NCBI RefSeq assembly: GCF_050876985.1
Contig: NZ_JBPAPP010000001.1
Source: Halopseudomonas sp002296055
Lineage (GTDB): Bacteria > Pseudomonadota > Gammaproteobacteria > Pseudomonadales > Pseudomonadaceae
Length of the DNA stretch: 64,000 nucleotides
Direction: 5' to 3' (one strand)
Both the position numbers and the translations under genes were made by a program. A model generated the notes under the pieces. The model was given only the letters and a program-made list of their open reading frames with translations. It did no database searches and was not told where the DNA came from. Shown here one piece after another: positions 24,752 to 34,881 of the stretch; the first letter of the stretch is position 1; every line of letters begins with the position of its first letter.

Positions 24752-25282
24752 CTATTTACCCCACATACGCGGCAGCACGTCGGTATGGCCAGCGCTGTGG
24801 CGATGCAGCAGCGCCATAAACACATGCCCGACGATCAGCACCAGCAGCGCCCAGCCCAGCCAGCTGTGCAGGGCATTGCCCAGGTTGGTCATCCACTCGA
24901 TCTTGCCATCAAATCCCGCCATCAGCGGCAGGCCAAAGGGCTCGAACGCACGGCCTGACCCGTACTGACGCAGCAATGCCAGACCTGGCACAGCAATCAG
25001 CAAGGCATACAGCCCAAGGTGCCCGAGGGTGGCAGGCAGGCCCACCGACGCCGGCCGACGCTGCAGATTCAGCAGCGCCCACAAAAGCCGCAGCCAGATC
25101 AACGCAAACAACAGAAAGCCCAACGGCTTGTGGGTCGACCAGAAAAACGCCTCAATCGGCGTATCTTCCAGCAACAGGCGCGCGCCAGCACCGAGAAACT
25201 GCCACAGCAGTAACAGCGCCATACCCCAATGCAGTACACGGCTAACCGCGCCGTACCGCGCGGCGCTATCTTTTACGGACAT
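24752..25282 (-). CDS. Cytochrome b561-family protein
   Basis: 176 residues with four transmembrane helices. His residues for haem b coordination lie in 'RVLHWGMALLLLWQFLGAG' (helix 1), 'FWSTHKPLGFLLFALIWLRL' (helix 2), and 'LHSWLGWALLVLIVGHVFMA' with 'LLHRH' (helix 4), the bacterial CybB pattern. CybB-type proteins oxidise membrane quinol, for example with superoxide as oxidant (family knowledge). It is encoded alone and reads leftwards from a short region that carries an inverted repeat (25323-25380). Confidence 0.9.
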   Translation of the reverse strand: MSVKDSAARYGAVSRVLHWGMALLLLWQFLGAGARLLLEDTPIEAFFWSTHKPLGFLLFALIWLRLLWALLNLQRRPASVGLPATLGHLGLYALLIAVPGLALLRQYGSGRAFEPFGLPLMAGFDGKIEWMTNLGNALHSWLGWALLVLIVGHVFMALLHRHSAGHTDVLPRMWGK

Positions 25283-25322
25283 GCTTATCTCCTACTATCA
25301 GGCGTGCCCCGTTCATCGGGGT

Positions 25323-25380
25323 CTAGGGAAGCGCCGACACGTCTCGCTCGCAACGGCGTTCGTGATCAGCGCAGCCCTAG
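25323..25380. repeat. Inverted repeat with CTAGGG ends upstream of cytochrome b561
   Basis: 12-nt arms CTAGGGAAGCGC and GCGCAGCCCTAG (10 of 12 complementary) enclose 34 bp. The left end (CTAGGGAAGC.CCGA) matches the left end of the dispersed repeat next to uvrD at 28831, so it may be a short relative of that element. Confidence 0.5.
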
Positions 25381-25429
25381 TGTAGAGCGATGCGCACTGC
25401 AAAAGCATGTCCGTACATGCGCAGTTACA

Positions 25430-26530
25430 TCAACTGCGCAAATCGTACATCGCCTTCTCGCCCAGCGCGTGCCAGGCCTGAATGCGCTCGCGGAACGCCT
25501 GCATGGAGTCCCAGACCTCGCGGTTGAGCGGGTCCATGGCGGCGGTTTCTTCCAGCACATCACCACTGATGTCGCGCAGACGGTCCAGCACGGCGTCCGG
25601 CAGGCGACGCAGCTCGACGCCGTGCTCATTGACCAGCGTGTGCAGGGCTTCGGCGTTGCGACGACCATACTCATCCAGCATGGCCTGGTTGGTGGAACGG
25701 GCGGCCTCAATGACGATGGCGCGCAGGTCATCCGGCAGCTCGGCCAGCTTCTGCTTGTTGACCGTCAGCTCCAGCACGGCGCAGGGCTCCTGCCAGCCGG
25801 GGTAGTAGTAGTACTTGGCCGCCTGATACAGGCCGAAAGCCAAGTCGTTGTAGGGGCTGACCCAGTCGCTGGCGTCGATCACGCCGGTCTGCAGCGAGGT
25901 AAAGATTTCGCTGCCGGGCAGGTTGACGGTGGTAGCACCGGCACGCGCCAGCACTTCGCCGCCAAAGCCGGGCATGCGGATTTTCAGGCCCTGCAAGTCG
26001 TCCAGGCTGTTGATTTCTTTGTTGAACCAGCCGGCCATCTGCACGCCGGTATTACCACAGGGCAAGGGCACTACACCCAGCGGGTCATAGGCCTTCTGCC
26101 ACAATTCAAGCCCGCCGCCTTCGTACAGCCAGGCGTTCATCTCCTGAGCGTTCATACCAAAGGGCACGGCGGTGAAGAACGGCGCTGCCGCGCTCTTGCC
26201 CTTCCAGTAGTAGGCCGCGCTGTGGCCCAGCTCAGCGGTACCGTTGGAGACCGCATCAAAGACTTCCAGCGCCGGTACCAGGGCACCAGCGGCAAACACC
26301 TGAATGCTCAAACGGCCATTGGACAGACGCGCCACCGTGTCGGCAAAGCGCTGGGCGGTAGTGCCCAGACCGGGAAAGTTCTCCGGCCAGGAGGTGACCA
26401 TTTTCCAGCGAAAGCGCTGCTCCGGCGCACCACCCGCCTCACCCGTCGGCGCGCTGTCGTCCTTGCACCCAGCCAACGCCACCGCCCCAAGACCAAGGCC
26501 AGCAGCGGTCAGTAAGTTACGTCTATCCAT
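25430..26530 (-). CDS. TRAP transporter substrate-binding protein (DctP/TakP-like), Tat lipoprotein
   Basis: 366 residues. The N-terminus 'MDRRNLLTAAGLGLGAVALA' followed by GC combines a twin-arginine motif with a lipobox (LAGC), so the mature protein should be a Tat-exported lipoprotein. The body is a DctP fold: 'FRWKMVTSWPENFPGLGTTA' (about 39-58), 'GHSAAYYWKGK', 'MPGFGGEVLARAGATTVNLP' (about 187-206, with the family Arg before it for the ligand carboxylate), 'LQTGVIDASDWVSPYNDLAF' (about 214-233). TakP-type proteins bind 2-oxo acids with sodium. It is not next to a permease; the permease pair at 18042-19993 of the matching branch is the obvious partner, though this is an inference. Confidence 0.9.
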   Translation of the reverse strand: MDRRNLLTAAGLGLGAVALAGCKDDSAPTGEAGGAPEQRFRWKMVTSWPENFPGLGTTAQRFADTVARLSNGRLSIQVFAAGALVPALEVFDAVSNGTAELGHSAAYYWKGKSAAAPFFTAVPFGMNAQEMNAWLYEGGGLELWQKAYDPLGVVPLPCGNTGVQMAGWFNKEINSLDDLQGLKIRMPGFGGEVLARAGATTVNLPGSEIFTSLQTGVIDASDWVSPYNDLAFGLYQAAKYYYYPGWQEPCAVLELTVNKQKLAELPDDLRAIVIEAARSTNQAMLDEYGRRNAEALHTLVNEHGVELRRLPDAVLDRLRDISGDVLEETAAMDPLNREVWDSMQAFRERIQAWHALGEKAMYDLRS

Positions 26531-26554
26531 TTGCTCTTGTCTCTCGTCAGGTCG

Positions 26555-26594
26555 GAAGCTAGAAGCTAGAAGCTAGAAGCTAGAAGCTAGAAGC
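26555..26594. repeat. Heptanucleotide tandem repeat (GAAGCTA)n
   Basis: 5.7 perfect copies of GAAGCTA between 26555 and 26594, in the 116-bp gap between uvrD and the TRAP binding-protein gene, 24 bp upstream of the latter's start. Units of 7 bp are prone to slippage. Confidence 0.95.
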
Positions 26595-26646
26595 CAATGA
26601 TGTGCTGGGTCAGGCCGGCCGCGTACTGCTTTCAGCTTTCAGCCGC

Positions 26647-28821
26647 CTAAAGCGCCTGCAGCTTGGCATAAGCCACCATCAGCCACTTGCTGCCTTCGTC
26701 GTCAAAGTTGACCTGGATGCGCGCCTGCGCACCCTGGCCTTCGTAGTTGAGTACCACGCCCTCACCGAACAGGGCGTGTTCTACGCGCTGACCGAGGGCG
26801 AAGCCGGTGTTTTCGGTGGCCTCACTGGCAAACAGGCCGCCTTTGGCCGGGCCAAACGGGCGGGTAACCTGGCTGCCCAATCGGACCTCCTGAATCAGCT
26901 CGCCCGGCACCTCGCGGACAAAGCGCGAGACCTTGTTGAAGGTTTCGCTGCCGTACAGACGGCGGGTTTCTGCCCAGGTGATGACCAGTTGTTGCATCGC
27001 CCGGGTGATGCCGACGTAAGCCAGGCGGCGCTCTTCCTCCAGGCGGCCCGGGTCTTCCAGGCTCATCTTGTGCGGGAACAGGCCTTCTTCAACGCCCGCC
27101 ATGAACACCAGCGGAAACTCCAGACCCTTGGCACTGTGCAGAGTCATCAGCTGCACGCTGTCTTCAAAGCGGTCGGCCTGGGTTTCACCGGCTTCCAGCG
27201 AGGCGTGCGCGAGGAAGGCCAGCAGCACGTCGCCTTCGTCTTCGGCATCGGCCATGTCGTTTTCAAAGCCACGGGCGGCAGACACCAGTTCTTCCAGGTT
27301 TTCTACACGGGCCTGGCCCTTATCGCCCTTCTCCTGCTCGTGAAAGCGCAGCAGGCCGCTGTGCTCGATGGCGATCTGCGCCTGGCTGTAAAGCGGCAGG
27401 CCCTCGGCGCGCTCCGCCATCTCCTCGATCAGCACCATAAAGCCCTGCACCGCATTGGCGGCGCGGCCCGGCAAACCCTTGTTGTCGAGCAGGTCGCAGG
27501 CCGCCTGCCACATCGAGACATCCTGCTCACGTGCCTGCTGGCGCAGCAGCTCGACAGTCTTGTCGCCAATGCCACGGGTGGGCAGGTTGATGATGCGCTC
27601 CAGCGCGCCGTCATCGCCGCGGCTGCCCATCAGGCGTAGATACGCCATGGCATTCTTGATTTCGGCCCGTTCAAAAAAGCGCTGACCGCCGTAGATGCGG
27701 TAGGGGATGCCACTGCGCAGCAGCGCCTCTTCCAGCACCCGCGACTGAGCGTTGGAACGGTAAAGAATGGCAATCTCGCTGCGGCTCAGGCCGTCGCGAA
27801 TGCCCTGCTCAATGCGCTCGACAATAAAGCGCGCCTCATCCTGCTCATTGAAGCCGGCGTACAGGGCAATCGGCTCGCCTTCGTTACCGTCGGTCCACAG
27901 CTCCTTGCCCAAGCGCCCGGCGTTGTTGCCGATCAGCGCGTTGGCTGCCTTGAGGATGGTCGCGGTGGAGCGGTAGTTTTGCTCCAGACGGATCATCTCG
28001 GCATTCGGATAGTCGGCCTGGAACTGCTGGATGTTCTCGATACGTGCGCCGCGCCAGCCGTAGATTGACTGGTCATCGTCGCCCACCACCATCAGGCTGG
28101 GCGTGTTGCCCGCCAGGTGGCGCAGCCAAGCGTACTGCACCGCGTTGGTGTCCTGAAACTCATCGACCAGAATATGTTTGAAGCGCGCACGGTACTGTTC
28201 ACGCAGCGCCGGGTTGTCGCGCCACAGCTCAAGCGAGCGCAGCAGCAGCTCGGCAAAATCGACGGCGCCAGCGCGGTTACAGGCCTGCTCGTAGGCCTCG
28301 TAAATCCGCACCATGGTGGTCATATACAGGTCACCCGCAGGCTGGATGTGCTGCGGGCGCAGGCCTTCATCCTTTTGCGAATTGATCCACCATTGGGCCT
28401 GCCGCGGCGCCCACTGGTTGTCGTCCAGCCCCAGCTCACGGATAACCCGCTTGACCAGTCGCTGCTGGTCATCGCTGTCGAGGATCTGAAACTGCTCTAC
28501 CAAGCCGGCCTCGCGCCAGTGCGCGCGCAACAGGCGGTGTGCCAGGCCGTGAAAGGTGCCAACCCACATGCCCTGCGGCGAAATGCCCAGCAGTTGCTCG
28601 ATCCGCCCGCGCATTTCGTGGGCGGCCTTGTTGGTAAAGGTGACCGACAGAATGCTCCAGGGCGAGGCCTGTTCGACCTGCACCAGCCACGCTATGCGGT
28701 GCACCAGTACGCGGGTTTTGCCGGAGCCAGCCCCAGCCAGCACCAGTTGCTGACCAACCGAGGCGCTGACCGCCTGACGCTGGGCTTCGTTGAGAGAATT
28801 AAGCAGGTGGGAAATATCCAT
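26647..28821 (-). CDS. uvrD: DNA helicase II UvrD
   Basis: 724 residues, full-length SF1A helicase. Walker A 'LAGAGSGKTRVLVHRIAWL' (about 28-46), motif Ia 'SVTFTNKAAHEMRGRI' , motif II 'ILVDEFQDTNAVQYAWL' (about 219-235), motif III 'VVGDDDQSIYGWRGA', motif IV 'EQNYRSTATIL', motif V 'VQLMTLHSAKGLEFPLVF' and motif VI 'EEERRLAYVGITRAMQQL'. It unwinds DNA 3'-5' in mismatch repair and nucleotide excision repair. The C-terminal extension with 'GQRVEHALFGEGVVLNYEG' is typical of UvrD/PcrA. It starts 10 bp from a dispersed repeat; no LexA box (CTGT-N8-ACAG) was seen upstream. Confidence 0.97.
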   Translation of the reverse strand: MDISHLLNSLNEAQRQAVSASVGQQLVLAGAGSGKTRVLVHRIAWLVQVEQASPWSILSVTFTNKAAHEMRGRIEQLLGISPQGMWVGTFHGLAHRLLRAHWREAGLVEQFQILDSDDQQRLVKRVIRELGLDDNQWAPRQAQWWINSQKDEGLRPQHIQPAGDLYMTTMVRIYEAYEQACNRAGAVDFAELLLRSLELWRDNPALREQYRARFKHILVDEFQDTNAVQYAWLRHLAGNTPSLMVVGDDDQSIYGWRGARIENIQQFQADYPNAEMIRLEQNYRSTATILKAANALIGNNAGRLGKELWTDGNEGEPIALYAGFNEQDEARFIVERIEQGIRDGLSRSEIAILYRSNAQSRVLEEALLRSGIPYRIYGGQRFFERAEIKNAMAYLRLMGSRGDDGALERIINLPTRGIGDKTVELLRQQAREQDVSMWQAACDLLDNKGLPGRAANAVQGFMVLIEEMAERAEGLPLYSQAQIAIEHSGLLRFHEQEKGDKGQARVENLEELVSAARGFENDMADAEDEGDVLLAFLAHASLEAGETQADRFEDSVQLMTLHSAKGLEFPLVFMAGVEEGLFPHKMSLEDPGRLEEERRLAYVGITRAMQQLVITWAETRRLYGSETFNKVSRFVREVPGELIQEVRLGSQVTRPFGPAKGGLFASEATENTGFALGQRVEHALFGEGVVLNYEGQGAQARIQVNFDDEGSKWLMVAYAKLQAL

Positions 28822-29274
28822 CGCGGCATTCTAGGGAAGCACCGATCACTTCCACAAGCCCTGTGCGAGCGCTCGGCCGCGCAGATACAAGGCGCGATGT
28901 GCGGCCAATAGCCGCTCTAGCGCAACGCAGGCAAATGCATAGGGTGGCGCCCGGCCTGCGGGCCACTCCGACTGCATCAGTGGGTTACTGGCAGGCTGCT
29001 TGCTGAATTTGAATAGACAATGTCAGCAGCGGCGCTCAAGACCGACTCTCTCACCGAGTCGGCCGGGTCACTGGTGGACCTGGCGGTCATGTCAGCCAGC
29101 CTGGGCAAAAGGCGCCGGATTCCCGAGATAGAGGCTTGCCAAGGTGTTTTTTGCACATCAGGGACTGTGCCGGGCACGCCCTCTGGTGTAAGGTTGATCA
29201 GGCACCCGAGCCGAACCAATAGACACAACAATGACAACAACCAACGTCAACGGACAACGGAGCAGCGCCGCAGC
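28822..29274. other. Divergent intergenic region, uvrD / PAS-GGDEF-EAL
   Basis: 453 bp. The uvrD side is occupied by a dispersed repeat (28831-28941). The rest must contain both promoters. The open frame continues upstream of the GGDEF-EAL start to 29020, but no SD supports an earlier start. Confidence 0.5.
28831..28941 (+). repeat. Dispersed intergenic repeat, copy B
   Basis: About 110 bp beginning CTAGGGAAGCACCGATCACT, with a core GCAGATACAAGGCGCGATGT. The same left end, a CCCT-TGCGAG segment and the ACAAGGCGCG core recur, in reverse orientation and diverged, at 54941-55111. Palindromic segments (GCGAGCGCTCGGC) are internal. It abuts the uvrD start. Confidence 0.6.
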
Positions 29275-32133
29275 ATGAGCGCCAATCCACCGGCCTTCAG
29301 CCCTATACCCCGCAACGAATTGCGCCTGCAGCAGATGAACCAGCTGTATGCCCAGTCACGTCTGCCGCAATGGTTGCTGCTGGCCACCGCGGCACTGATC
29401 ACCCCCCTTGCCTGGGCTCAAAGCTCGCGCGACAGCCTGCTGCTGTGGATTGCCCTGCTCGGCCTGCTGGCGCTGATGCGCCAGGCGCTGGTGCGCCGCT
29501 ATTGGTTGGCATCCACCCAGGATCGTCTGCAGCGCCGCTGGAGCCGTTACTTCCATCTGGGCAACCTGGCCTCCGGATTGTGCCTGAGCTGGGTGCATAT
29601 CGGCCTCACGCCGCTCGACAACTTCCCCCTGCAAGCCCTGATGTACAGCATCGCCGGTGGCGTCAGTATCTGCGTGGGTGTGCTCTACGCGCCGCGCTAC
29701 GCCGCGTTTGCCTCATTTATGTTGCCCGCCTGGCTGCCGCCGGTGGTCTACCTGCTGCTCGACGACGCCCCCAGCAGCCTGATCTGGGCGCAGACCGGCG
29801 GCCTGATGTTCTGCTTTATCTTGCTGGCCGCCGCGCTGATCCATCGCACCATGCGCAACGCGCTGATCACCAACCTGCGTAACGAAGCCCTGCTGGGCAA
29901 TCTCAGCCACGCGCACCAGCGTGCTGAAGAGCTGAACCATCAACTGACCCGCGAGATCAGCCAGCGCCGCCAGGCCGAACAATCACTGCGTGACAGCCAC
30001 GATGATCTGGAAGAGCGCGTACGCCAGCGTACCGCCGCCCTGGAAAAGGCGACCTACGACCTGCAGGCCAGCGAAGCACAACTGACCCTGGCCATGGAGG
30101 CCAGCCAGCTGGGCCTGTGGGACTGGGACCTGAGCACCGACAAGGTCTACCACTCGCGCCTCAATGCACTGTTTGGCATGCCCGACGAATACGTCCCCAG
30201 CATGCGCCAGGACCTGCGCCCACTGGTGCACCCGGCCGACGTCACCACGGTACGCAGAACCCTGGTGCGGCATATGAAGAACCAGTCTCAGGCTTACCGC
30301 ATGGAATACCGCGTGCGCCACAGCAGCGGCCAGTGGCTCTGGGTGGAAGACAGTGGCCGGGCCGTGGAGCGCGCCAGCGACGGACGCGTGCTGCGCATGA
30401 TCGGCACTCGTCGTGATATCAGCGCTCGCAAGCATCAGGATGAACAGGCGCAGCTGGCCTCAACCGTTTTCGAGGCCACCTCCGAGGGTATTTTCATCCT
30501 CAGCCCGACGCTCGACGTGTTGGCAGTCAACCAGGCCTACAGCGTAATCACCGGGCGGGCGCGGGAGGATGCGGTCGGCCGCAACATACTCGATATCAGC
30601 GGCAGCGACGACCTGCGTCAGCAGTTTTTGCACCTGCAGCACATGCTCAAAACGCAGGATCGCTGGCAGGGCGAACTGACCGCCCGCCGGCGCAATGGCG
30701 AGCCCTTCCCCATCTGGCTGCAACTGGCGGTGGTGCGCAACGCTGGCGGCCAGCAGACCCACTATGTGGGCTTCTTTGCCGACCTGACGACCCACCGTCA
30801 GACCGAAGAGCAATTGCAGTACCTGACCAACTACGACCCGCTGACCCAGCTGGCCAACCGCAGCCTGTTTACCGAACGGATGCAGGATGCCATTGCCAGC
30901 GCCCGCCAGCACAACCAGACCGTCGCACTGCTGCATATCGACCTGGACCGCTTCAAGCACATCAACGTTACCCTAGGCCACGCCGTCGCCGACGGCTTAT
31001 TGCAGGAGGTTGCCCGTCGCCTCAGCGCCGGAGTCGACAGCCAGCACACGCTGGCCCGCCTGTCGGCAGACGAGTTTGTGGTCATCGTCGAGCGCGCGGA
31101 TGACAATCAGCGCCTGGCCGACCTCGCCGGCCGTCTGCTCGAGAGCTTGCGCCAGCCCATGTTGATTGCCGAGCACGAGCTGGTAACAACGGCCTCGATC
31201 GGCATCAGCGTGTTCCCCTCGACCGCGCGCGACAGCCTGCTCCTGCTTACCCAGGCCAACCAGGCGATGCAACATGCCAAGCACCTGGGCGGCAACCGGT
31301 TGCAGTTTTACACCCGTGAGCTGCGCGCCTACAGCCTTGACCGCCTGCAACTGGAAAACCAGCTGCGCAAGGCGATTGACGAAGGTCAGCTGGTGGTGCA
31401 CTTCCAGCCCAAACTGCACCTGGCCAGCGACCGCATCAGCAGCGCCGAGGCCCTGGTGCGCTGGCAACACCCGGACAGAGGGCTGGTCATGCCCGGCGAC
31501 TTCATCACCATCGCCGAGGAAACCGGGCTGATTGTGGCGCTGGGCCAAAAGGTGCTGGATATCGCTTGCGAACAGGCCGCAACCTGGTGCCATCAAGGGC
31601 CTCAATCAGTGGCTGTGTCGGTCAACCTGTCGGTCCAGCAACTGCGCCAGGAGGGCTTTGCCGAGCGCGTGCGCCAGACCCTGCAACGCCACAACCTGCC
31701 GGCCAGGTTGCTGGAGCTGGAGCTGACCGAAAGCATGCTGGCCGAGCACAGCGATCAGGTGGCTGACAATATTGCCGCGCTGCAGGCACTGGGCGTCAGC
31801 CTGTCGGTTGACGACTTCGGCACCGGCTACTCATCGCTGGCCTATCTCAAGCGCTTCCCGATCAACACCCTGAAGATTGACCGCGCCTTTGTCGCCGAGC
31901 TGGACGGCGCTAACGCCGACAACGCCATCGTGCTGGCCATCATCGCCATGGCACACAGCCTGTCGCTCAAAGTGGTCGCAGAAGGGGTTGAGCATGAAGG
32001 CCAACTGAACTTCCTCAAGGCCAACGGCTGCGACGAAGTTCAGGGCTACCTCATCAGCAAACCGATTGAGGCCGCAGCTTTTACCCAGCTGCTGGAGCAG
32101 AACACCAGCCAGCTGCTCGATCAGGACAGCTGA
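29275..32133 (+). CDS. Membrane PAS-GGDEF-EAL protein, probable c-di-GMP phosphodiesterase
   Basis: 952 residues from the ATG at 29275. Residues about 30-190 hold five or six transmembrane segments; about 195-265 is a coiled coil; two PAS domains follow ('GLWDWDLSTDKVYHSRLNAL' near 279, and 'SEGIFILSPTLDVLAVNQAY' near 402). The GGDEF domain (about 520-680) has SADEF at the active site near residue 596 in place of GGDEF, so diguanylate cyclase activity is unlikely. The EAL domain (about 695-945) is intact: 'AEALVRWQH' (near 723), 'ELTESMLAE', 'SVDDFGTGYSSLAYLKRFP', 'VVAEGVEHE', 'CDEVQGYLISKP'. It should hydrolyse c-di-GMP in response to a membrane or PAS-sensed signal. It ends directly against the convergent zwf stop. 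Confidence 0.93.
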   Translation: MSANPPAFSPIPRNELRLQQMNQLYAQSRLPQWLLLATAALITPLAWAQSSRDSLLLWIALLGLLALMRQALVRRYWLASTQDRLQRRWSRYFHLGNLASGLCLSWVHIGLTPLDNFPLQALMYSIAGGVSICVGVLYAPRYAAFASFMLPAWLPPVVYLLLDDAPSSLIWAQTGGLMFCFILLAAALIHRTMRNALITNLRNEALLGNLSHAHQRAEELNHQLTREISQRRQAEQSLRDSHDDLEERVRQRTAALEKATYDLQASEAQLTLAMEASQLGLWDWDLSTDKVYHSRLNALFGMPDEYVPSMRQDLRPLVHPADVTTVRRTLVRHMKNQSQAYRMEYRVRHSSGQWLWVEDSGRAVERASDGRVLRMIGTRRDISARKHQDEQAQLASTVFEATSEGIFILSPTLDVLAVNQAYSVITGRAREDAVGRNILDISGSDDLRQQFLHLQHMLKTQDRWQGELTARRRNGEPFPIWLQLAVVRNAGGQQTHYVGFFADLTTHRQTEEQLQYLTNYDPLTQLANRSLFTERMQDAIASARQHNQTVALLHIDLDRFKHINVTLGHAVADGLLQEVARRLSAGVDSQHTLARLSADEFVVIVERADDNQRLADLAGRLLESLRQPMLIAEHELVTTASIGISVFPSTARDSLLLLTQANQAMQHAKHLGGNRLQFYTRELRAYSLDRLQLENQLRKAIDEGQLVVHFQPKLHLASDRISSAEALVRWQHPDRGLVMPGDFITIAEETGLIVALGQKVLDIACEQAATWCHQGPQSVAVSVNLSVQQLRQEGFAERVRQTLQRHNLPARLLELELTESMLAEHSDQVADNIAALQALGVSLSVDDFGTGYSSLAYLKRFPINTLKIDRAFVAELDGANADNAIVLAIIAMAHSLSLKVVAEGVEHEGQLNFLKANGCDEVQGYLISKPIEAAAFTQLLEQNTSQLLDQDS

Positions 32134-33600
<1,467 letters not shown>

Positions 33601-33633
33601 GCCTGCTTCTCCCCTGCCACACGCCGACGTTTT

Positions 33634-33650
33634 TTGTAGTATAACTACAA
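33634..33650. promoter_or_regulatory. HexR operator palindrome
   Basis: 17-bp perfect inverted repeat TTGTAGTATAACTACAA midway between the zwf and hexR starts. It fits the published HexR pattern (TTGT...ACAA / TGTARTWWWATTACA type). HexR bound here would repress both genes until 2-keto-3-deoxy-6-phosphogluconate relieves it (family knowledge). Confidence 0.85.
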
Positions 33651-33727
33651 GCTATACGCCCGCCGGACTTGCCCCGGATGGATTTGGCAGCGCTGCTGCC
33701 GTCACCTGCAGCCGACATCATGCCACT

Positions 33728-34597
33728 GTGAACATGCTCCAGCACATCGCCGCCAGCCGCGACCTGCTCAGAAAGTCTGAGCTCAAGGTCGCCGACTTCG
33801 TGCTGGCGCAAGCGGCGCAGGTGATGCACTCATCAATGGCTGACCTGTCCCAGCAGGTCGGTGTCAGCGAGCCCACCATCGTACGCTTCTGCCGCGCGAT
33901 TGGCTGCAGCGGATTTCAAGACCTCAAGCTCAAACTGGCTCAGAGCCTGGCTGCCGGTGCCAGCTTCGGACAGTTCTCGATCAGCGAAGATGACAGCGTC
34001 GACGCCCTGTCGCACAAGATCTTCGACACCACCCTGGGCACGCTGATGGAGGTGCGCGAGCGCCTTGACGCCGCCGCCATCGAGCAGGCCATCAGCGCCC
34101 TGACCCATGCCCGCCGCGTGGAGTTCTACGGCTTTGGCGCCTCCGGCGCAGTGGCCAGCGACGCCCAGCACAAGTTTTTCCGCCTGCTGGTGTCCACTGC
34201 GGCCTACTCCGATCCGCATATGCAGGCCATGTCAGCCGTGACGCTGGGCCCCGAGGACGTCGCGGTTGCCATCTCCCAAACGGGACGCACCAAGGACCTG
34301 CTGCATTCGGCCAGCCTGGTAGTCGAAACCGGCGCTACGCTGATCAGCCTGTGCCCCAGCCGCACGCCACTGGCCGAGCTGGGCCAGGTGCATATCCCGA
34401 TTGATGTGTCCGAAGACACCGACATCTATACACCGCTGTCCTCGCGCATCGCCCATCTGGTAGTGATCGATGTGCTGGCCATGGGCATGGCCATGCGCCG
34501 CGGCCCGGAGCTGGTCAACCACCTGAAGAGCGTCAAACGCAGCCTGCGCGGCCTGCGCCTGTCCAACAAAAGCCAACGCGGCGAACTGAGCGAGTAA
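33728..34597 (+). CDS. hexR: HexR, RpiR-family repressor of glucose catabolism
   Basis: 289 residues from the GTG at 33728, giving the N-terminus M-N-M-LQHIAASRDLLRKSE that lines up with known HexR proteins; the ATG at 33734 is the alternative. The HTH_6 domain is at about 1-77 ('LSQQVGVSEPTIVRFCRAIG', the recognition segment) and the SIS sugar-phosphate isomerase-type sensor at about 120-260 ('EFYGFGASGAVASDAQHKFF', 'VAISQTGRTKDLL'). HexR controls zwf, edd/eda and gap genes in pseudomonads. It is divergent from zwf with the operator between them, and ppiC follows 5 bp later. Confidence 0.96.
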   Translation: MNMLQHIAASRDLLRKSELKVADFVLAQAAQVMHSSMADLSQQVGVSEPTIVRFCRAIGCSGFQDLKLKLAQSLAAGASFGQFSISEDDSVDALSHKIFDTTLGTLMEVRERLDAAAIEQAISALTHARRVEFYGFGASGAVASDAQHKFFRLLVSTAAYSDPHMQAMSAVTLGPEDVAVAISQTGRTKDLLHSASLVVETGATLISLCPSRTPLAELGQVHIPIDVSEDTDIYTPLSSRIAHLVVIDVLAMGMAMRRGPELVNHLKSVKRSLRGLRLSNKSQRGELSE

Positions 34598-34602
34598 ACC
34601 CT

Positions 34603-34881
34603 ATGCCTGTCGCCATGGCCCGCCACATTCTGGTCAAAACCGAAGCCGAGGCCGCCGCGCTGAAAAAGCGCATCGCCGCCGGCGAAGCCTTTGACGTGCT
34701 GGCCAAAAAACACTCAACCTGCCCGTCAAAGAAGCGCGGCGGTGACTTGGGCGAGGTAAGGCCCGGGCAGATGGTGCGCGCCATTGACCAGATCATCTTC
34801 AAAAAGCCGCTGAAAGTGGTGCACGGCCCGGTAAAAAGCCAGTTTGGCTATCACCTGGTGCAGGTGTTCTACCGCGACTGA
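34603..34881 (+). CDS. ppiC: Parvulin-type peptidyl-prolyl cis-trans isomerase PpiC
   Basis: 92 residues, same size as E. coli PpiC and without a signal peptide, so cytoplasmic. Parvulin motifs 'ARHILVKTEAEAAALKKRI' (about 5-23), 'FDVLAKKHSTCPSKKRGGDL' (about 29-48) and 'VKSQFGYHLVQVFYRD' at the C-terminus. It catalyses proline isomerisation during folding. It starts 5 bp after hexR, so probably shares its transcript, and its last 13 bp overlap the end of the convergent XRE-cupin gene. Confidence 0.93.
   Translation: MPVAMARHILVKTEAEAAALKKRIAAGEAFDVLAKKHSTCPSKKRGGDLGEVRPGQMVRAIDQIIFKKPLKVVHGPVKSQFGYHLVQVFYRD

Noticed and set aside
25229..26515. 428-codon plus-strand frame opposite the TRAP binding protein
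   Set aside because: Antisense to a gene with clear family motifs; no domain in the translation.
28822..28860. LexA box in front of uvrD
   Set aside because: No CTGT-N8-ACAG found; a dispersed repeat occupies the region.
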